Assembly (NCBI RefSeq): GCF_024505185.1
Contig: NZ_JANIBJ010000002.1
Span: 124,001-188,000 of the forward strand
DNA: 64,000 nucleotides
Reading direction: 5' to 3'
Source of the DNA: Methylomonas subterranea
GTDB taxonomy: Bacteria; Pseudomonadota; Gammaproteobacteria; Methylococcales; Methylomonadaceae
Made by a program: the position numbers and the translations under genes. Below the pieces are notes generated by a model. That model had not been told where the DNA came from, ran no database searches, and was given only the letters and a program-made list of their open reading frames with translations. Below, in pieces: positions 1 through 8,673 of the stretch (positions within the stretch are counted from its first letter, which is position 1; every line of letters starts with the position of its first letter).

Positions 1-2108
1 AGCCGCTGGTCATCGAGTTGTCCGCTCAGGCCGATAGCGCCCAAATTCAGTTCGCCGACATTTTGCCCGCGTTCGACCAACAGCTTGCCGTCGTCCGGCA
101 TATCGAGCCGGTAGCTGCCGGTCAAGACACCGTTACGGCGCTTGAGGTCGATGTCGGCCTCGATCCGGCTGTTCAAGCTCACCCCGGCGGGCAAATAGGC
201 GTTCAACAAAGCGGCCGGCAGGGTTCTGGCCCGCAATTGCGCGCTGAAATCGCTATCGCTCCGGTAACGGCCGCCCAGGCACAGGGAGGCGTTGTTTTGC
301 TTCAGGCAAATGTCGGTCATGCTGATATCGAAACCGTCGCCGGCGCGCGAGGCCTTAATTTGGCTGGGGGCCGGCAATCGCCACTGCCCCCAGGCGGGAC
401 CGCTCAGATCCAGCGTGTTTAAATGGGCTTGCCAGTCCGGACCCCGCGCGCCGGCGGAAACGGCGCCGGCCAACGAGAGGCTGGGGCCGTGCATGTCCAG
501 CGTAAGCCGGTGGCGGCTTAAGTTGCCCGCGCCATCCAGCGTCAGCCGGTCCAGCGCGATGCCGGCGGTTTGGATATTATCGGCGCGCAGCTGTATCTTG
601 GAGACCTGACCGGCCTCTGGCCGGTAGTCCACATTCATGTCCAGCCGGCCGATAGCGTGGTCGGCAAGCCGCAGACGGCGGCCCTGGGCTTGAAATGCCA
701 GTTGCGGATTTTGCAGCTTACCCCGCGCACGGCCCGAGGCCTTTAAGGCGCCGGACAGGCCGGGCCATAACCCGGCCATGTCGGGGCTGTCGATATCGAA
801 GCTCAGGTCCGAATCGCCGCCGGCCATGCGGCCATTGGCGCCGATGCGGTTGCGGCCGGCATGGATGGCGAGATGGTCTATCGCCAGGCCGCGGTCGGTA
901 TAGCTTATTTTTCCGCCGGCCCGGACCGGGTTGCCGCGCAACTGCCCCGTCAGCGACGCCAGCGTGATGCGGGCCTCGCTGGCGCCGGCGTCGATTTTTG
1001 CCTGGATATGACTGTCGAAACTGAGCTTGCCCGGCAGGTCGGCCAGAAATAAGGCCGGGTTGAAGTTTTTGCCGCCGGCCCGTAAATCCAGCTGGACTCC
1101 AGTTTCCCAAGCGACATTGCCGCTTGCGAACAGGCCGCCGGCCGGCGAGCTTAGCTGCAAATCGGCGATTTGCAGGGTTTTGCCGCTGCCCTGGCCGGAA
1201 AATTCCAGGCGGGCGTCGGGTAGGTAATCTTGCGTCAGCGGGCCGGCCACGCGTACGCGATAATCGTCCAATACACCGTCGATTTCAAAAAAGCCCCGGT
1301 CGCTGCCGAATTGCGGCGTGGCGGCATTGGGCGGCCAGCGCAATTGTTGCCAATCGCCGCGCAATGCCAGCATGGCTTGGGTTTGCAGCTGTTTCAGCGT
1401 ACCATGCACGCTCAGCGGAAAAGGCGCTTGTTGGCGGCTGTCCAGTTCCACATAATCGGCGTTGCCGCTGACGCGGGTGTGGGTTTGCCAGCGGCCGTAC
1501 TCCGGGCTATCGAATCGCCACTCGCTGCTTAAGCTAAAGGGAAACCCCCGGCCGAGCGCGACTTGGCCGCTCAATTCCAGCTCAAGTGGCGCGGCGCGCA
1601 GGCTCAAGGCCGGGATGTCTATGCGATTGCGTTCACTCAGCGCGGAAAGCCGCAGATATTGCAGATGGACATCGGTTTCGCCCGCCCGATAATACAGATC
1701 GGTTACCGACAGATTCTCCAGTATCACTTGCAACGGCAAACCCAGCTCGGCCTCCCAGTCGAAACCGCCCTCCGAGGAAGGCCGGGGCTGTTTGACAACG
1801 ATAGTGACGCCCTCCAGGCTGATGTCGACCAGCTTCAAGGTGCCGGTCAGCAAGTGCGCGGGTTGCCAGCTAAAGCGGAGCCTATCGATATCGACCGCTT
1901 CGGCGTCGGTTTCGTAATGCAGGCCTTGCAGTTCGATTTGATCCAGCAGGCGGCCTTCAATGCGCGCCAAGCCGGTTTGCGCGGGCAGGGCGGCCAAAAT
2001 CCCTTGCAGCAGCCAACGGCTGCCGGCACTGCTGTTCAGCAAGCTATAAAGGCCGACAGGCAACAGCAACATGAGGGCCAGCGCCAGTAAAAGCAGGGTT
2101 TTTTTCAT
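1..2108 (-). CDS. tamB: TamB, inner-membrane component of the translocation and assembly module (partial)
   Basis: The minus strand stays open from an ATG at 2108 to the left edge, so only the N-terminal ~700 residues are present. It begins with MKK and a Leu-rich membrane anchor (about residues 3-24). A long, repetitive, beta-rich AsmA/TamB-like stretch follows, with terms such as LLDQIELQGL and DIDRLRFSW. TamB is an inner-membrane-anchored periplasmic bridge that works with TamA in outer-membrane protein insertion and lipid transport. Its ATG overlaps the tamA stop (ATGA), so the pair is translationally coupled. The family's conserved DUF490 C-terminus lies outside the window. Confidence 0.88.
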   Translation of the reverse strand, partial: MKKTLLLLALALMLLLPVGLYSLLNSSAGSRWLLQGILAALPAQTGLARIEGRLLDQIELQGLHYETDAEAVDIDRLRFSWQPAHLLTGTLKLVDISLEGVTIVVKQPRPSSEGGFDWEAELGLPLQVILENLSVTDLYYRAGETDVHLQYLRLSALSERNRIDIPALSLRAAPLELELSGQVALGRGFPFSLSSEWRFDSPEYGRWQTHTRVSGNADYVELDSRQQAPFPLSVHGTLKQLQTQAMLALRGDWQQLRWPPNAATPQFGSDRGFFEIDGVLDDYRVRVAGPLTQDYLPDARLEFSGQGSGKTLQIADLQLSSPAGGLFASGNVAWETGVQLDLRAGGKNFNPALFLADLPGKLSFDSHIQAKIDAGASEARITLASLTGQLRGNPVRAGGKISYTDRGLAIDHLAIHAGRNRIGANGRMAGGDSDLSFDIDSPDMAGLWPGLSGALKASGRARGKLQNPQLAFQAQGRRLRLADHAIGRLDMNVDYRPEAGQVSKIQLRADNIQTAGIALDRLTLDGAGNLSRHRLTLDMHGPSLSLAGAVSAGARGPDWQAHLNTLDLSGPAWGQWRLPAPSQIKASRAGDGFDISMTDICLKQNNASLCLGGRYRSDSDFSAQLRARTLPAALLNAYLPAGVSLNSRIEADIDLKRRNGVLTGSYRLDMPDDGKLLVERGQNVGELNLGAIGLSGQLDDQR

Positions 2109-3844
2109 AAGCGGGTGCCGGCGGCGAAATGAAATTGAAACGAAGAGTCGGCTTCGCCGAGCGGGACGGCCAAGTCGATCCGGATCGGGCCGATAGGCGA
2201 ATGCCAGCGCAGGCCCAAGCCGGCGCCGGCCTTGATGCGGATATCGTCCGGGTTATAGGCATTGCCGGCATCGATAAAAGCCGCCACGCCCCAGTCATCC
2301 AGCACGGCCTGCTCGTATTCCAGGCTGGCCACGCTTAAAAAGCGCCCGCCAAGCAAGCGGCCTTGCGCGTCCCTGGGTCCCAGTTCCTTATAGGCGTAGC
2401 CGCGTATGCTATTCATGCCGCCGGCATAATAGCGGTAGCTGGCGGGCAATTTGGCGAAATTATCCACCAAGGTGGCGGCTTGCTCGGCCCGGGCTATCAG
2501 CCGGCCCCGCCAAGGCAGCGGCTGCATCCAGACGGCCGCGATCGAAGCTTGCGCCATGCTGATGTCGGAGACTGGGTTTTTGTAACTGCCGCTCAGATTG
2601 AGTTCCAGCCGGTAGCCGCGGGTGGGGCGCAGCGTATCGTCCGCCACCGAGCGTAGCCAACTGCCGCCGGGCAAAAGCAACTGGGTATTGTTTTGTTGCG
2701 CGTCGGCCGTAAAGCTTTCGTATACCGAATCCACATACAGGGTCTGCTTCCAGCCGTTGTCGAAAGCGTGCTTCAAGCGGGCCGACAGCTTGCCGGACAG
2801 GGAGCGGTAACTGTCGGTTTCCTCGCGTTTCAAGCCGCCGCCGAAACCGAACGAGTCGCTGACGGGATTTGCCAGCGGCACGCCGTATTCGGCGGTGGCG
2901 GTGGACAATACCGGCGACAGGTCTATATCGGCGTTAAAGAAATGGCCTTGGCGGTTGAGCCGGCGATTCATGTAAGCCGCCGCCAGCAAGGGCCCCTTGT
3001 CCGTGTCGTAACCCAAGCCTAGGCTATAATGGTGGGCCTTTTTCGGATACAGCTTCACGTTTATCGGTACGCGGTTTTGCGCGAGTTGCTCCTGCTGCTC
3101 CAGTTGCGGATGAATATCCACCATCTCGAAATAGCCGCTGTTCGATAGATCGTTATGCGTTTTCGCCAGTTGAGCGCTGTGATAAGGGGTATTCGTTTCG
3201 ATGCCGATCAATTTGTGCACAAAGTCGGGCTCGAGTATGTCCTGATCGAGCTGGATTTCGCCGAAAAACAGGCGCGGGCCGCTATCGTATACCAAGCGGA
3301 TTTGAGCCGTGTTGCCGGCTCTGTCCACCAGCAAGGTTTTTTCCAGGAAGCGGCCCTTGAAATAACCGCGCTCCAAGGCCAGGGTTTCCATCCGGCTCTT
3401 CATGCTTTCGTAGCGGCCGTGATGCAAGCCGGTACCGATATCGGCGCGCAGTTTGTCGGCCAGCTTGGTAAATTCTTCATCCTGGCCGGCTTCGCCCCGC
3501 CATGCGATTTCGATATTCTCCAGCATGACCCGAGGGCCGCTGTGTATGTCGAATTGCGCATGCCAGCAGGCAGCGTCGAATTCCAGCCGCCCGCCGCTGA
3601 CGGCATGGTAGTAGCCCAAGGCGCGCAGGGCCTCGTCTATCTCCCGCCCGGCCTTGTCGTATAGCTGGCGAATTTTCCATTCCGGACTGTCGCAGTGCTC
3701 TTTGGCCAGGGACAGGGTTTGTTTTACATTGCTTTCGGCTTCCGAGGCCAAACCCTGAATTGCCACGTCGCCGGCGGCCGGCGCGGACAGCCCGAGCAAA
3801 CTCAATAAAGCGGTCCGACGAAGCCTGGGGAAGTGAATGTGCAT
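2105..3844 (-). CDS. tamA: TamA, outer-membrane BamA/Omp85-family translocation and assembly protein
   Basis: A 579-residue Omp85-family protein, close to the usual TamA length. The frame stays open upstream to 4063. I chose the ATG at 3844 because it gives an Arg-rich signal peptide (MHIHFPRLRRTALLSLLGLS) directly before the mature protein; the extra ~73 residues do not look like a signal or a domain. The N-terminal third holds POTRA domains. The C-terminal half is a beta-barrel with alternating aromatic strands and typical motifs such as YAGGMNSIRGYAY and GAGLGLRWHSPIGPIRIDLA. It lies upstream of tamB with an ATGA overlap. Confidence 0.9.
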   Translation of the reverse strand: MHIHFPRLRRTALLSLLGLSAPAAGDVAIQGLASEAESNVKQTLSLAKEHCDSPEWKIRQLYDKAGREIDEALRALGYYHAVSGGRLEFDAACWHAQFDIHSGPRVMLENIEIAWRGEAGQDEEFTKLADKLRADIGTGLHHGRYESMKSRMETLALERGYFKGRFLEKTLLVDRAGNTAQIRLVYDSGPRLFFGEIQLDQDILEPDFVHKLIGIETNTPYHSAQLAKTHNDLSNSGYFEMVDIHPQLEQQEQLAQNRVPINVKLYPKKAHHYSLGLGYDTDKGPLLAAAYMNRRLNRQGHFFNADIDLSPVLSTATAEYGVPLANPVSDSFGFGGGLKREETDSYRSLSGKLSARLKHAFDNGWKQTLYVDSVYESFTADAQQNNTQLLLPGGSWLRSVADDTLRPTRGYRLELNLSGSYKNPVSDISMAQASIAAVWMQPLPWRGRLIARAEQAATLVDNFAKLPASYRYYAGGMNSIRGYAYKELGPRDAQGRLLGGRFLSVASLEYEQAVLDDWGVAAFIDAGNAYNPDDIRIKAGAGLGLRWHSPIGPIRIDLAVPLGEADSSFQFHFAAGTRL

Positions 3845-4300
3845 TGAGACGATTTCCCGCGAAAGGTAGGCCGCGTCGGCGCTTTTGTCCGTCTGTCGCG
3901 GCTTGTGTTCACAGGGTACATCAAAAAGCCCGCATGGCAACAGCATGTGCTTTTTTGTTACAAGTAGGGAACTAAAAACGGTGTCGTTCCGGAACGCAAT
4001 GGTCAACGGAAAATGCGGCGAACCTGTCCTAAGCGGAAATTGGAGAAACGGCAAATTTTTCATGCATCCTAACCCTTTGTGTTTGGCAAGGGTTGTTATA
4101 AGTCAATCCTAAATCGCGCGAAAACAGGCGTTATCTAAGCTAATCTCCTGCAAGTCCATGTTGTGAAAAGCTAAAATGATCGGGGCAGAATGTTGGGGAA
4201 TACTTAAGCGCGAAATAGAAAGTGAATTGACGATTTTGTTTGTTTAATACAAAGTTGCTAGGAAAATTTGTTGGCACATAAATATATCAAGGAATCGTAA
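3845..4300. other. Intergenic region between divergent tamA and NYN genes
   Basis: About 456 bases with no convincing gene. It must carry divergent promoters for tamA (minus) and the NYN gene (plus). I see a 7-bp inverted repeat (AACCCTT at 4071-4077, AAGGGTT at 4088-4094) and increasing A+T content towards 4300. A TTGACG at 4227 has no good -10 at normal spacing, so I do not call a promoter. Confidence 0.5.
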
Positions 4301-5536
4301 ATGCAGGCAGTGGACAGGGTTGGTATTTTTGTTGACGTGGAAAATCTAACGCAATGGGTAAAGCAAGATGGTTTGGAGCAATTGATAGAAGAGCTCACTT
4401 CCATGGGGGCCATCATTGTAAGGCGGGCTTATGCAAAGTGGACGCTTCCGAGCTTGACGCCCCATCAAAACATACTTAACCGCCTTGGTTTCGAGTTGAT
4501 CCATACGTTTCATCCTATAAGTGGCAAGAATTCTGCCGACATTCAAATAGTCGTTGATGTAATGGAATACGCTTGGCGTGACCCGGACTTGAGATGGATT
4601 GCGCTGGCAACTGGTGATTCAGATTTCAGTCCTTTATTCAGGCGATTACGAGAAATGGGACGACAAGTTATCGGTGCAGGCCCGCGTTCTGCACTTAGCG
4701 AATCGGTTAAAAGCTCATGTTCTCGTTTTATTTATTTAGAACGTGAAAAAAACATGGAAAAAGCTGACGAGGCTACTCTTGCTTCTGCGTTCGATGATGC
4801 TGCCGATTTGTTGGAAAAAGCTTTAGGAACCTTCGATGAGCCTGCCAATTGCTCAACATTGAAAGCGCGGATGTTAAATATTGACAGTGCTTTTGACGAA
4901 AAAAAACTAGGTTTTAAGGGATTTAACGACTTTGTAAATCAAGTGGATAGTGTTGAGCTACATCAAAGTGGCAAATCGTGGCTTGTTTCATTTGTTAATC
5001 AAAAATCTATTAGCGTTACCTCTCAAGGTGTAAATAGTGAGCCTATTAATAACCTTACTACGCAAGATTTAGTGGATCAGTACAGGTCAATATTAAGAAA
5101 TAAAGGCTGGCGGTCATTACCGTTACCAATAATAGAAGATTGTTATTACCGACTGAAAGATTTGGATGTTATGACCCGTTCTGAAATGGCCGAGTTTGCA
5201 ATTGCCGGTGGTTCAGCAACAAATCTTACAGCTGCAGACGTCAAAAAGGTTATGAGCATACTAATGAAGGCTGGTGTGATTACAAAAGTTGAAAATCAGC
5301 ATGGGCCTGACGGCGATGAAAGTTACTGGAAAGTTGGTTTGTTCTCAAATGAGCAAGTGACATTTGCCATTGATCGCGCATTGGTCAGTCGACTGCTGTC
5401 TGGGCTTGATGAGCTTTCTGCGCCGTTAAGAAAAGAGGGTATTGTTCCGTTGTTGCTCCAACGTCGACCACAAGGAAAATTAGATTTGTTGATTACAGAA
5501 GCGCGTCAGTTGTGTCGCGCTTCTGATAGAACTTAG
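4301..5536 (+). CDS. NYN-domain (PIN-like, LabA/DUF88) protein with C-terminal LOTUS/OST-HTH-like region
   Basis: A 411-residue protein. Residues 5-150 match the NYN/LabA nuclease fold: GIFVDVENL, then NSADIQIVVDVMEYA and LATGDSDFSPLFRRLREMGRQVIGAG carry the acidic residues expected to bind metal. The remainder contains two segments resembling OST-HTH/LOTUS RNA-binding modules (about 165-225 and 255-340). Family knowledge suggests an RNA-directed nuclease or RNA-binding regulator; the substrate is unknown. The gene is visibly more A+T-rich than its neighbours and stands alone between repeat-bearing spacers, which suggests horizontal acquisition. SD-like AAGGAA precedes the ATG. Confidence 0.85.
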   Translation: MQAVDRVGIFVDVENLTQWVKQDGLEQLIEELTSMGAIIVRRAYAKWTLPSLTPHQNILNRLGFELIHTFHPISGKNSADIQIVVDVMEYAWRDPDLRWIALATGDSDFSPLFRRLREMGRQVIGAGPRSALSESVKSSCSRFIYLEREKNMEKADEATLASAFDDAADLLEKALGTFDEPANCSTLKARMLNIDSAFDEKKLGFKGFNDFVNQVDSVELHQSGKSWLVSFVNQKSISVTSQGVNSEPINNLTTQDLVDQYRSILRNKGWRSLPLPIIEDCYYRLKDLDVMTRSEMAEFAIAGGSATNLTAADVKKVMSILMKAGVITKVENQHGPDGDESYWKVGLFSNEQVTFAIDRALVSRLLSGLDELSAPLRKEGIVPLLLQRRPQGKLDLLITEARQLCRASDRT

Positions 5537-5868
5537 TAATGGATATGCTCGGGGGCGGGGTTTAAATACCGTTATTTCGCCCCGAGCATCGCGGCTTTTG
5601 GCGAAATTGGCCCGCAGGGGAGCGGCATGGATGCCGCTCGTTTTCGCAGGGCTAGGTATTGCCCTTCGAAAACCCTCGGCAAAAGCGAGAAGCGCAGGAT
5701 AAAGGCGGAATCCGGGTGTCGTTTCTTTTGAATACTTTTCTTTGGACAAGCAAAGAAAAGTATTCCGCTTGTCTGTGCGGGAACCGACTTAGATAAAACC
5801 GTCGCGATAGCGACACTCAAAAAACGAAGGCACTCAAACAATCGAGACCCTTCTTCTGGGGTTGCCGT
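5537..5868. repeat. Repeat-rich intergenic spacer with a 14-bp perfect inverted repeat
   Basis: There is no gene in these 332 bases. A strong hairpin lies at 5731-5764: AATACTTTTCTTTG, a 6-nt loop, then its exact reverse complement. A second, smaller palindrome is around 5620-5640 (GAGCGGCATGGATGCCGCTC). Compact blocks of this kind, with CTTTTCTTTG hairpins, resemble the dispersed intergenic repeats common in gammaproteobacteria. The block follows the NYN gene and ends just past the rsmA stop, so it may help terminate both convergent transcripts. Its family is not identified. Confidence 0.6.
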
Positions 5869-6660
5869 TTAAGGTTGGCTATTCTTCAGACTATACCGAC
5901 TGATCAAGGCAAATTCCGCCAGCGACACCGACTCCGCCCGCAAATTGGCATCGATGCCCAATGCAGCCATTTTGTCTTCGCTTATAAAATTTTTCAGCGA
6001 ATTACGCAGGGTTTTGCGGCGTTGCGAGAAGGCTTGGGTCACCAGCCTGCTGAAATGCGGAAAGTCCGCTATTTCCACCGGGGGCTTGTCGCGAGGCACC
6101 AGGCGCACGATGGCGGACATGACTTGCGGGGCCGGGTCGAAGCTTTCCGGCGCTACGTCGAACAGCCATTCCGTTTCGCAAAAATACTGCATCATCACGC
6201 TAAGACGGCCGTATTTTTTGCCGCCGGGTTCGGCGCAAATCCGGTTGACCACCTCTTTTTGCAGCATGAAATGCATGTCTTCCACGCAGGCCGTGGTTTC
6301 CAACAAATGGAACATCAGCGGGGTGGAGATGTTGTAGGGCAGGTTGCCGATGATGCGCAGTTTTTGGCCGGCGGTCGCCAGGGCGTTGAAGTCGAATTTC
6401 AGCGCGTCGGCGCTGTGTATGTTGAGCCGGAGATGATCGGCGAATTGTTTTCGCAGATGGGCGACCAGGTCGCGATCCAACTCCACCACATCCAGATTGA
6501 CACCGGTTTCCAACAATGGTCGGGTCAGTGCGCCCAGGCCGGGGCCGATTTCCACCCAGTGCTCGCCGGTTTGCGGGTGGGCGTAATCCAGAATATCGCC
6601 GATGACACGGTGGTCTTGCAGAAAATTCTGGCCGAAACGTTTGCGGGCTTGATGGGTCAT
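5869..6660 (-). CDS. rsmA: 16S rRNA (adenine(1518)-N(6)/adenine(1519)-N(6))-dimethyltransferase RsmA (KsgA)
   Basis: A 263-residue SAM-dependent methyltransferase that dimethylates two adjacent adenines near the 3' end of 16S rRNA during 30S maturation. The N-terminal [11 protein letters not shown] signature is present. SAM motif I is [11 protein letters not shown] (36-46), the acidic ribose contact is VVELDRDL, and the catalytic motif is NLPYNIS (106-112). Length is normal. Its ATG overlaps the pdxA stop by 4 bp, the classic pdxA-ksgA arrangement. Confidence 0.97.
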   Translation of the reverse strand: MTHQARKRFGQNFLQDHRVIGDILDYAHPQTGEHWVEIGPGLGALTRPLLETGVNLDVVELDRDLVAHLRKQFADHLRLNIHSADALKFDFNALATAGQKLRIIGNLPYNISTPLMFHLLETTACVEDMHFMLQKEVVNRICAEPGGKKYGRLSVMMQYFCETEWLFDVAPESFDPAPQVMSAIVRLVPRDKPPVEIADFPHFSRLVTQAFSQRRKTLRNSLKNFISEDKMAALGIDANLRAESVSLAEFALISRYSLKNSQP

Positions 6661-7658
6661 GGTAGTTGTGTGGGTGATGAGAGCATTTCCAAGGCCGTTT
6701 GCAAGGCAAATTGCAGGCTGCCGAGGCTGGCTTGGCCGCTGCCGGCCAGATCCAGCGCTGTGCCGTGGTCTACCGAGGTGCGGATGATGGGCAGGCCCAG
6801 CGTGATGTTGACGGCTTGGCCGAAGCCCTTGTATTTCAGCACCGGTAGGCCCTGGTCGTGATACATGGCCAGTACGGCGTCGGCGTGCTTCAGGTATTTT
6901 GGCGTGAACAGGGTGTCGGCCGGTAGTGGGCCGTAAAGAGTCATGCCTTCGCTACGCAGGCTTTCCAGCGCGGGTTCGATGATTTCGATTTCCTCCCGCC
7001 CCAGATGGCCGCTTTCGCCGGCATGCGGATTCAGGCCGCAGACCAGGATGTTGGGCTCGCGTATGCCGAAGCGCCGGCGCAGGTCTTTATCCAGCAGGCG
7101 AAGGATTTCAGTCAGCAATTCGGCGGTAATGGCGCGGCTGACTTGCGAGAGCGGCAAGTGAGTGGTGGCCAGCGCCACCCGCAAGCCCGGCGTGGCCAGC
7201 ATCATTACCGGGGTGCCGCCGGTGATGTCGGCGATGAATTCGGTATGGCCGCTGAACGGGATGCCGGCGTCGTTGATGATGCCCTTATGTACCGGCGCGG
7301 TGACCATGGCGGCAAAGGCCTGCTCCAGACAGCCTTGCGTGGCCAGACGGATGGTTTGCAGTACGTAGGCGCTGTTGGCCGGATTAAGCCGGCCGCCGAC
7401 GGCGGGTTCCGCCAAGGCGACCGGTAGCACGCTCAGGCGGCCGGCCGGCGTGGGAGCGGCCGGTTTGGCTGCATCGAACAGCTCAATCGCCAGCGACAGG
7501 CCAAGTTGTTGGGCTCGCTGTCTTAACAGATCGGGGTCGGCGATTGCCACCAGTTGGCAGGAATGCGCGAGTTGCGCCAGTTGCACGCACAGATCGGGAC
7601 CAATACCTGCGGGTTCGCCGGGAGTCAGCGCGATGCGTGTAAGAGTGTTCGATGGCAT
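6657..7658 (-). CDS. pdxA: 4-hydroxythreonine-4-phosphate dehydrogenase PdxA
   Basis: A 333-residue enzyme that oxidises 4-phosphohydroxy-L-threonine with NAD in pyridoxal-5'-phosphate synthesis. Family motifs are clear: [12 protein letters not shown] at the N-terminus, [21 protein letters not shown] in the middle, [14 protein letters not shown], and [15 protein letters not shown] near the C-terminus with metal-binding histidines. Length is typical. It is coupled to rsmA through an ATGA overlap, and its upstream region carries a palindromic TIR element. Confidence 0.97.
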   Translation of the reverse strand: MPSNTLTRIALTPGEPAGIGPDLCVQLAQLAHSCQLVAIADPDLLRQRAQQLGLSLAIELFDAAKPAAPTPAGRLSVLPVALAEPAVGGRLNPANSAYVLQTIRLATQGCLEQAFAAMVTAPVHKGIINDAGIPFSGHTEFIADITGGTPVMMLATPGLRVALATTHLPLSQVSRAITAELLTEILRLLDKDLRRRFGIREPNILVCGLNPHAGESGHLGREEIEIIEPALESLRSEGMTLYGPLPADTLFTPKYLKHADAVLAMYHDQGLPVLKYKGFGQAVNITLGLPIIRTSVDHGTALDLAGSGQASLGSLQFALQTALEMLSSPTQLP

Positions 7659-7700
7659 GACGGCCTTGGTTTTGGGGTAAATGGCCCGGAGTTAGGCTTA

Positions 7701-7908
7701 GGATTCCACTTTCCTATTCCGGAGGCTGTCGTAAAAGCCAATCAGTCCCTTCTCCCGCTGGGAGAAGGTTAGGATGAGGGTATATAAAACAATAGTTTAT
7801 TGATTTTACCCCCTCACCCCAACCCTCTCCCGCAGGGAGAGGGAGCTTTTACGATACCCTCCGGAGGCAGAGGGAATGGAATGCGGAAGTTATTGTGGGT
7901 GGAATCCT
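7701..7908 (-). mobile_element. MITE-like palindromic element A (TIR GGATTCCAC, TA target duplication)
   Basis: A 208-bp block flanked by TA at 7699-7700 and 7909-7910. Its ends are inverted repeats (GGATTCCAC and GTGGAATCC). Inside are two further hairpins: CCTTCTCCC/GGGAGAAGG at 7748-7768 and CCCTCTCCC/GGGAGAGGG at 7823-7843. Another inverted pair, TCGTAAAAGC and GCTTTTACGA, lies near the ends. No coding potential is visible. End structure and orientation match element B at 10880-10979. A TA duplication is what IS630/Tc1-mariner-type transposases produce, so a non-autonomous element is inferred. It sits exactly at the stop codon of the marR gene. Confidence 0.72.
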
Positions 7909-8471
7909 TAGACGGGCGTGTGTTCCTGGCAGATTTTCTCGCTGTCGGTGTCGCTGAGTTTTTCTTGAGTCAATTGGCAGAAGAATTCGCCGTCCTTTTC
8001 GCTGAAGTTGCGGCAGGTTTTGCATACGCCGAACGATTGCGATTGGTTGGCTTTTTGCAGCGCGGTCAATGCTTGCTGGAACACATTGGCGTCGGTCAGT
8101 TCCTGGCCGGTGGTGCGTAGTATGTCGGTGGCGCTGGAAAACAGATCGGAAGGGCGAGCCTCCTTCAACACCTCGGTGCCTTCTCCCAACAGGCGCAAAT
8201 GAATCACCCGCTTGTCGTTGCTGTCGGGGATTTTTTCGATATAGCCTTTCTTTTCCAGAATGATCAAGGATTGCGAAACAGTGCCGCGGGTCATGCCTAG
8301 ATAATTGGCGACCGCCGCCGGTGTGTTGCTGTATTTGTTGGCGCGCGACAGGTAGTTCAAAACCTGGAAATGCACCGGTTGCAGGCCGAGTTCGGTGCAT
8401 TTCTTGCGTTCTTCCGAGCGGATCAGCGCGGTCATGCATTCGATGAGTTCGTAGATGTCGGTTTGTGTCAT
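7908..8471 (-). CDS. MarR-family transcriptional regulator with a cysteine-rich C-terminal tail
   Basis: A 187-residue protein. Residues 1-140 form a MarR winged helix: LGLQPVHFQVLNYLSR, then the recognition segment NYLGMTRGTVSQSLIILEKKGYIEK and the wing DSNDKRVIHLRL. The last ~45 residues carry CKTC, then Cys after 11 residues and Cys after 15 more (C-x2-C-x11-C-x15-C). This is unlike plain MarR proteins and could bind zinc or an Fe-S cluster. The gene diverges from the cd1 operon over a ~200-bp spacer, so it is a good candidate regulator of it, perhaps responding to NO, oxygen or redox state (inference). Its TAA stop abuts element A. Confidence 0.85.
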   Translation of the reverse strand: MTQTDIYELIECMTALIRSEERKKCTELGLQPVHFQVLNYLSRANKYSNTPAAVANYLGMTRGTVSQSLIILEKKGYIEKIPDSNDKRVIHLRLLGEGTEVLKEARPSDLFSSATDILRTTGQELTDANVFQQALTALQKANQSQSFGVCKTCRNFSEKDGEFFCQLTQEKLSDTDSEKICQEHTPV

Positions 8472-8498
8472 GGGCTTATTCTATCATTGCTTTTACGG

Positions 8499-8528
8499 TT
8501 GACAAGGTCTGGGTTCAGGCGCTTTAAT
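8499..8528 (+). promoter_or_regulatory. Candidate sigma-70 promoter upstream of the cd1 operon
   Basis: TTGACA at 8499-8504 followed, after 18 bases, by TTTAAT at 8523-8528, in the spacer between the divergent MarR gene and the cd1 gene. It would give a leader of about 140 nt. I see no convincing FNR/Dnr box (TTGAT-N4-ATCAA) in this spacer. Confidence 0.4.
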
Positions 8529-8673
8529 AGCGACTCGAAATTTTATAACATTCGGCCTCGAGCCAACTTAAAATTTATTCCATGTGGGTGTGTCGGGCGG
8601 TTTCGCCGGCGTTTTATGGTTTAATGCTTTTGGGTTGGCTCTTTTTTTAATTCGCGGATGACAGGAATTCATA

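Noticed and set aside
3845-4063. Longer TamA start at 4063
   Set aside because: The extra 73 residues carry no signal peptide; the ATG at 3844 starts a proper one and gives the usual TamA length.
5875-6861. 328-residue frame on the plus strand over rsmA and pdxA
   Set aside because: It runs across two well-supported minus-strand genes and shows no recognisable domain.
8472-8673. FNR/Dnr-type box (TTGAT-N4-ATCAA) ahead of the cd1 gene
   Set aside because: No match found with both half sites; only a sigma-70-like pair was called.
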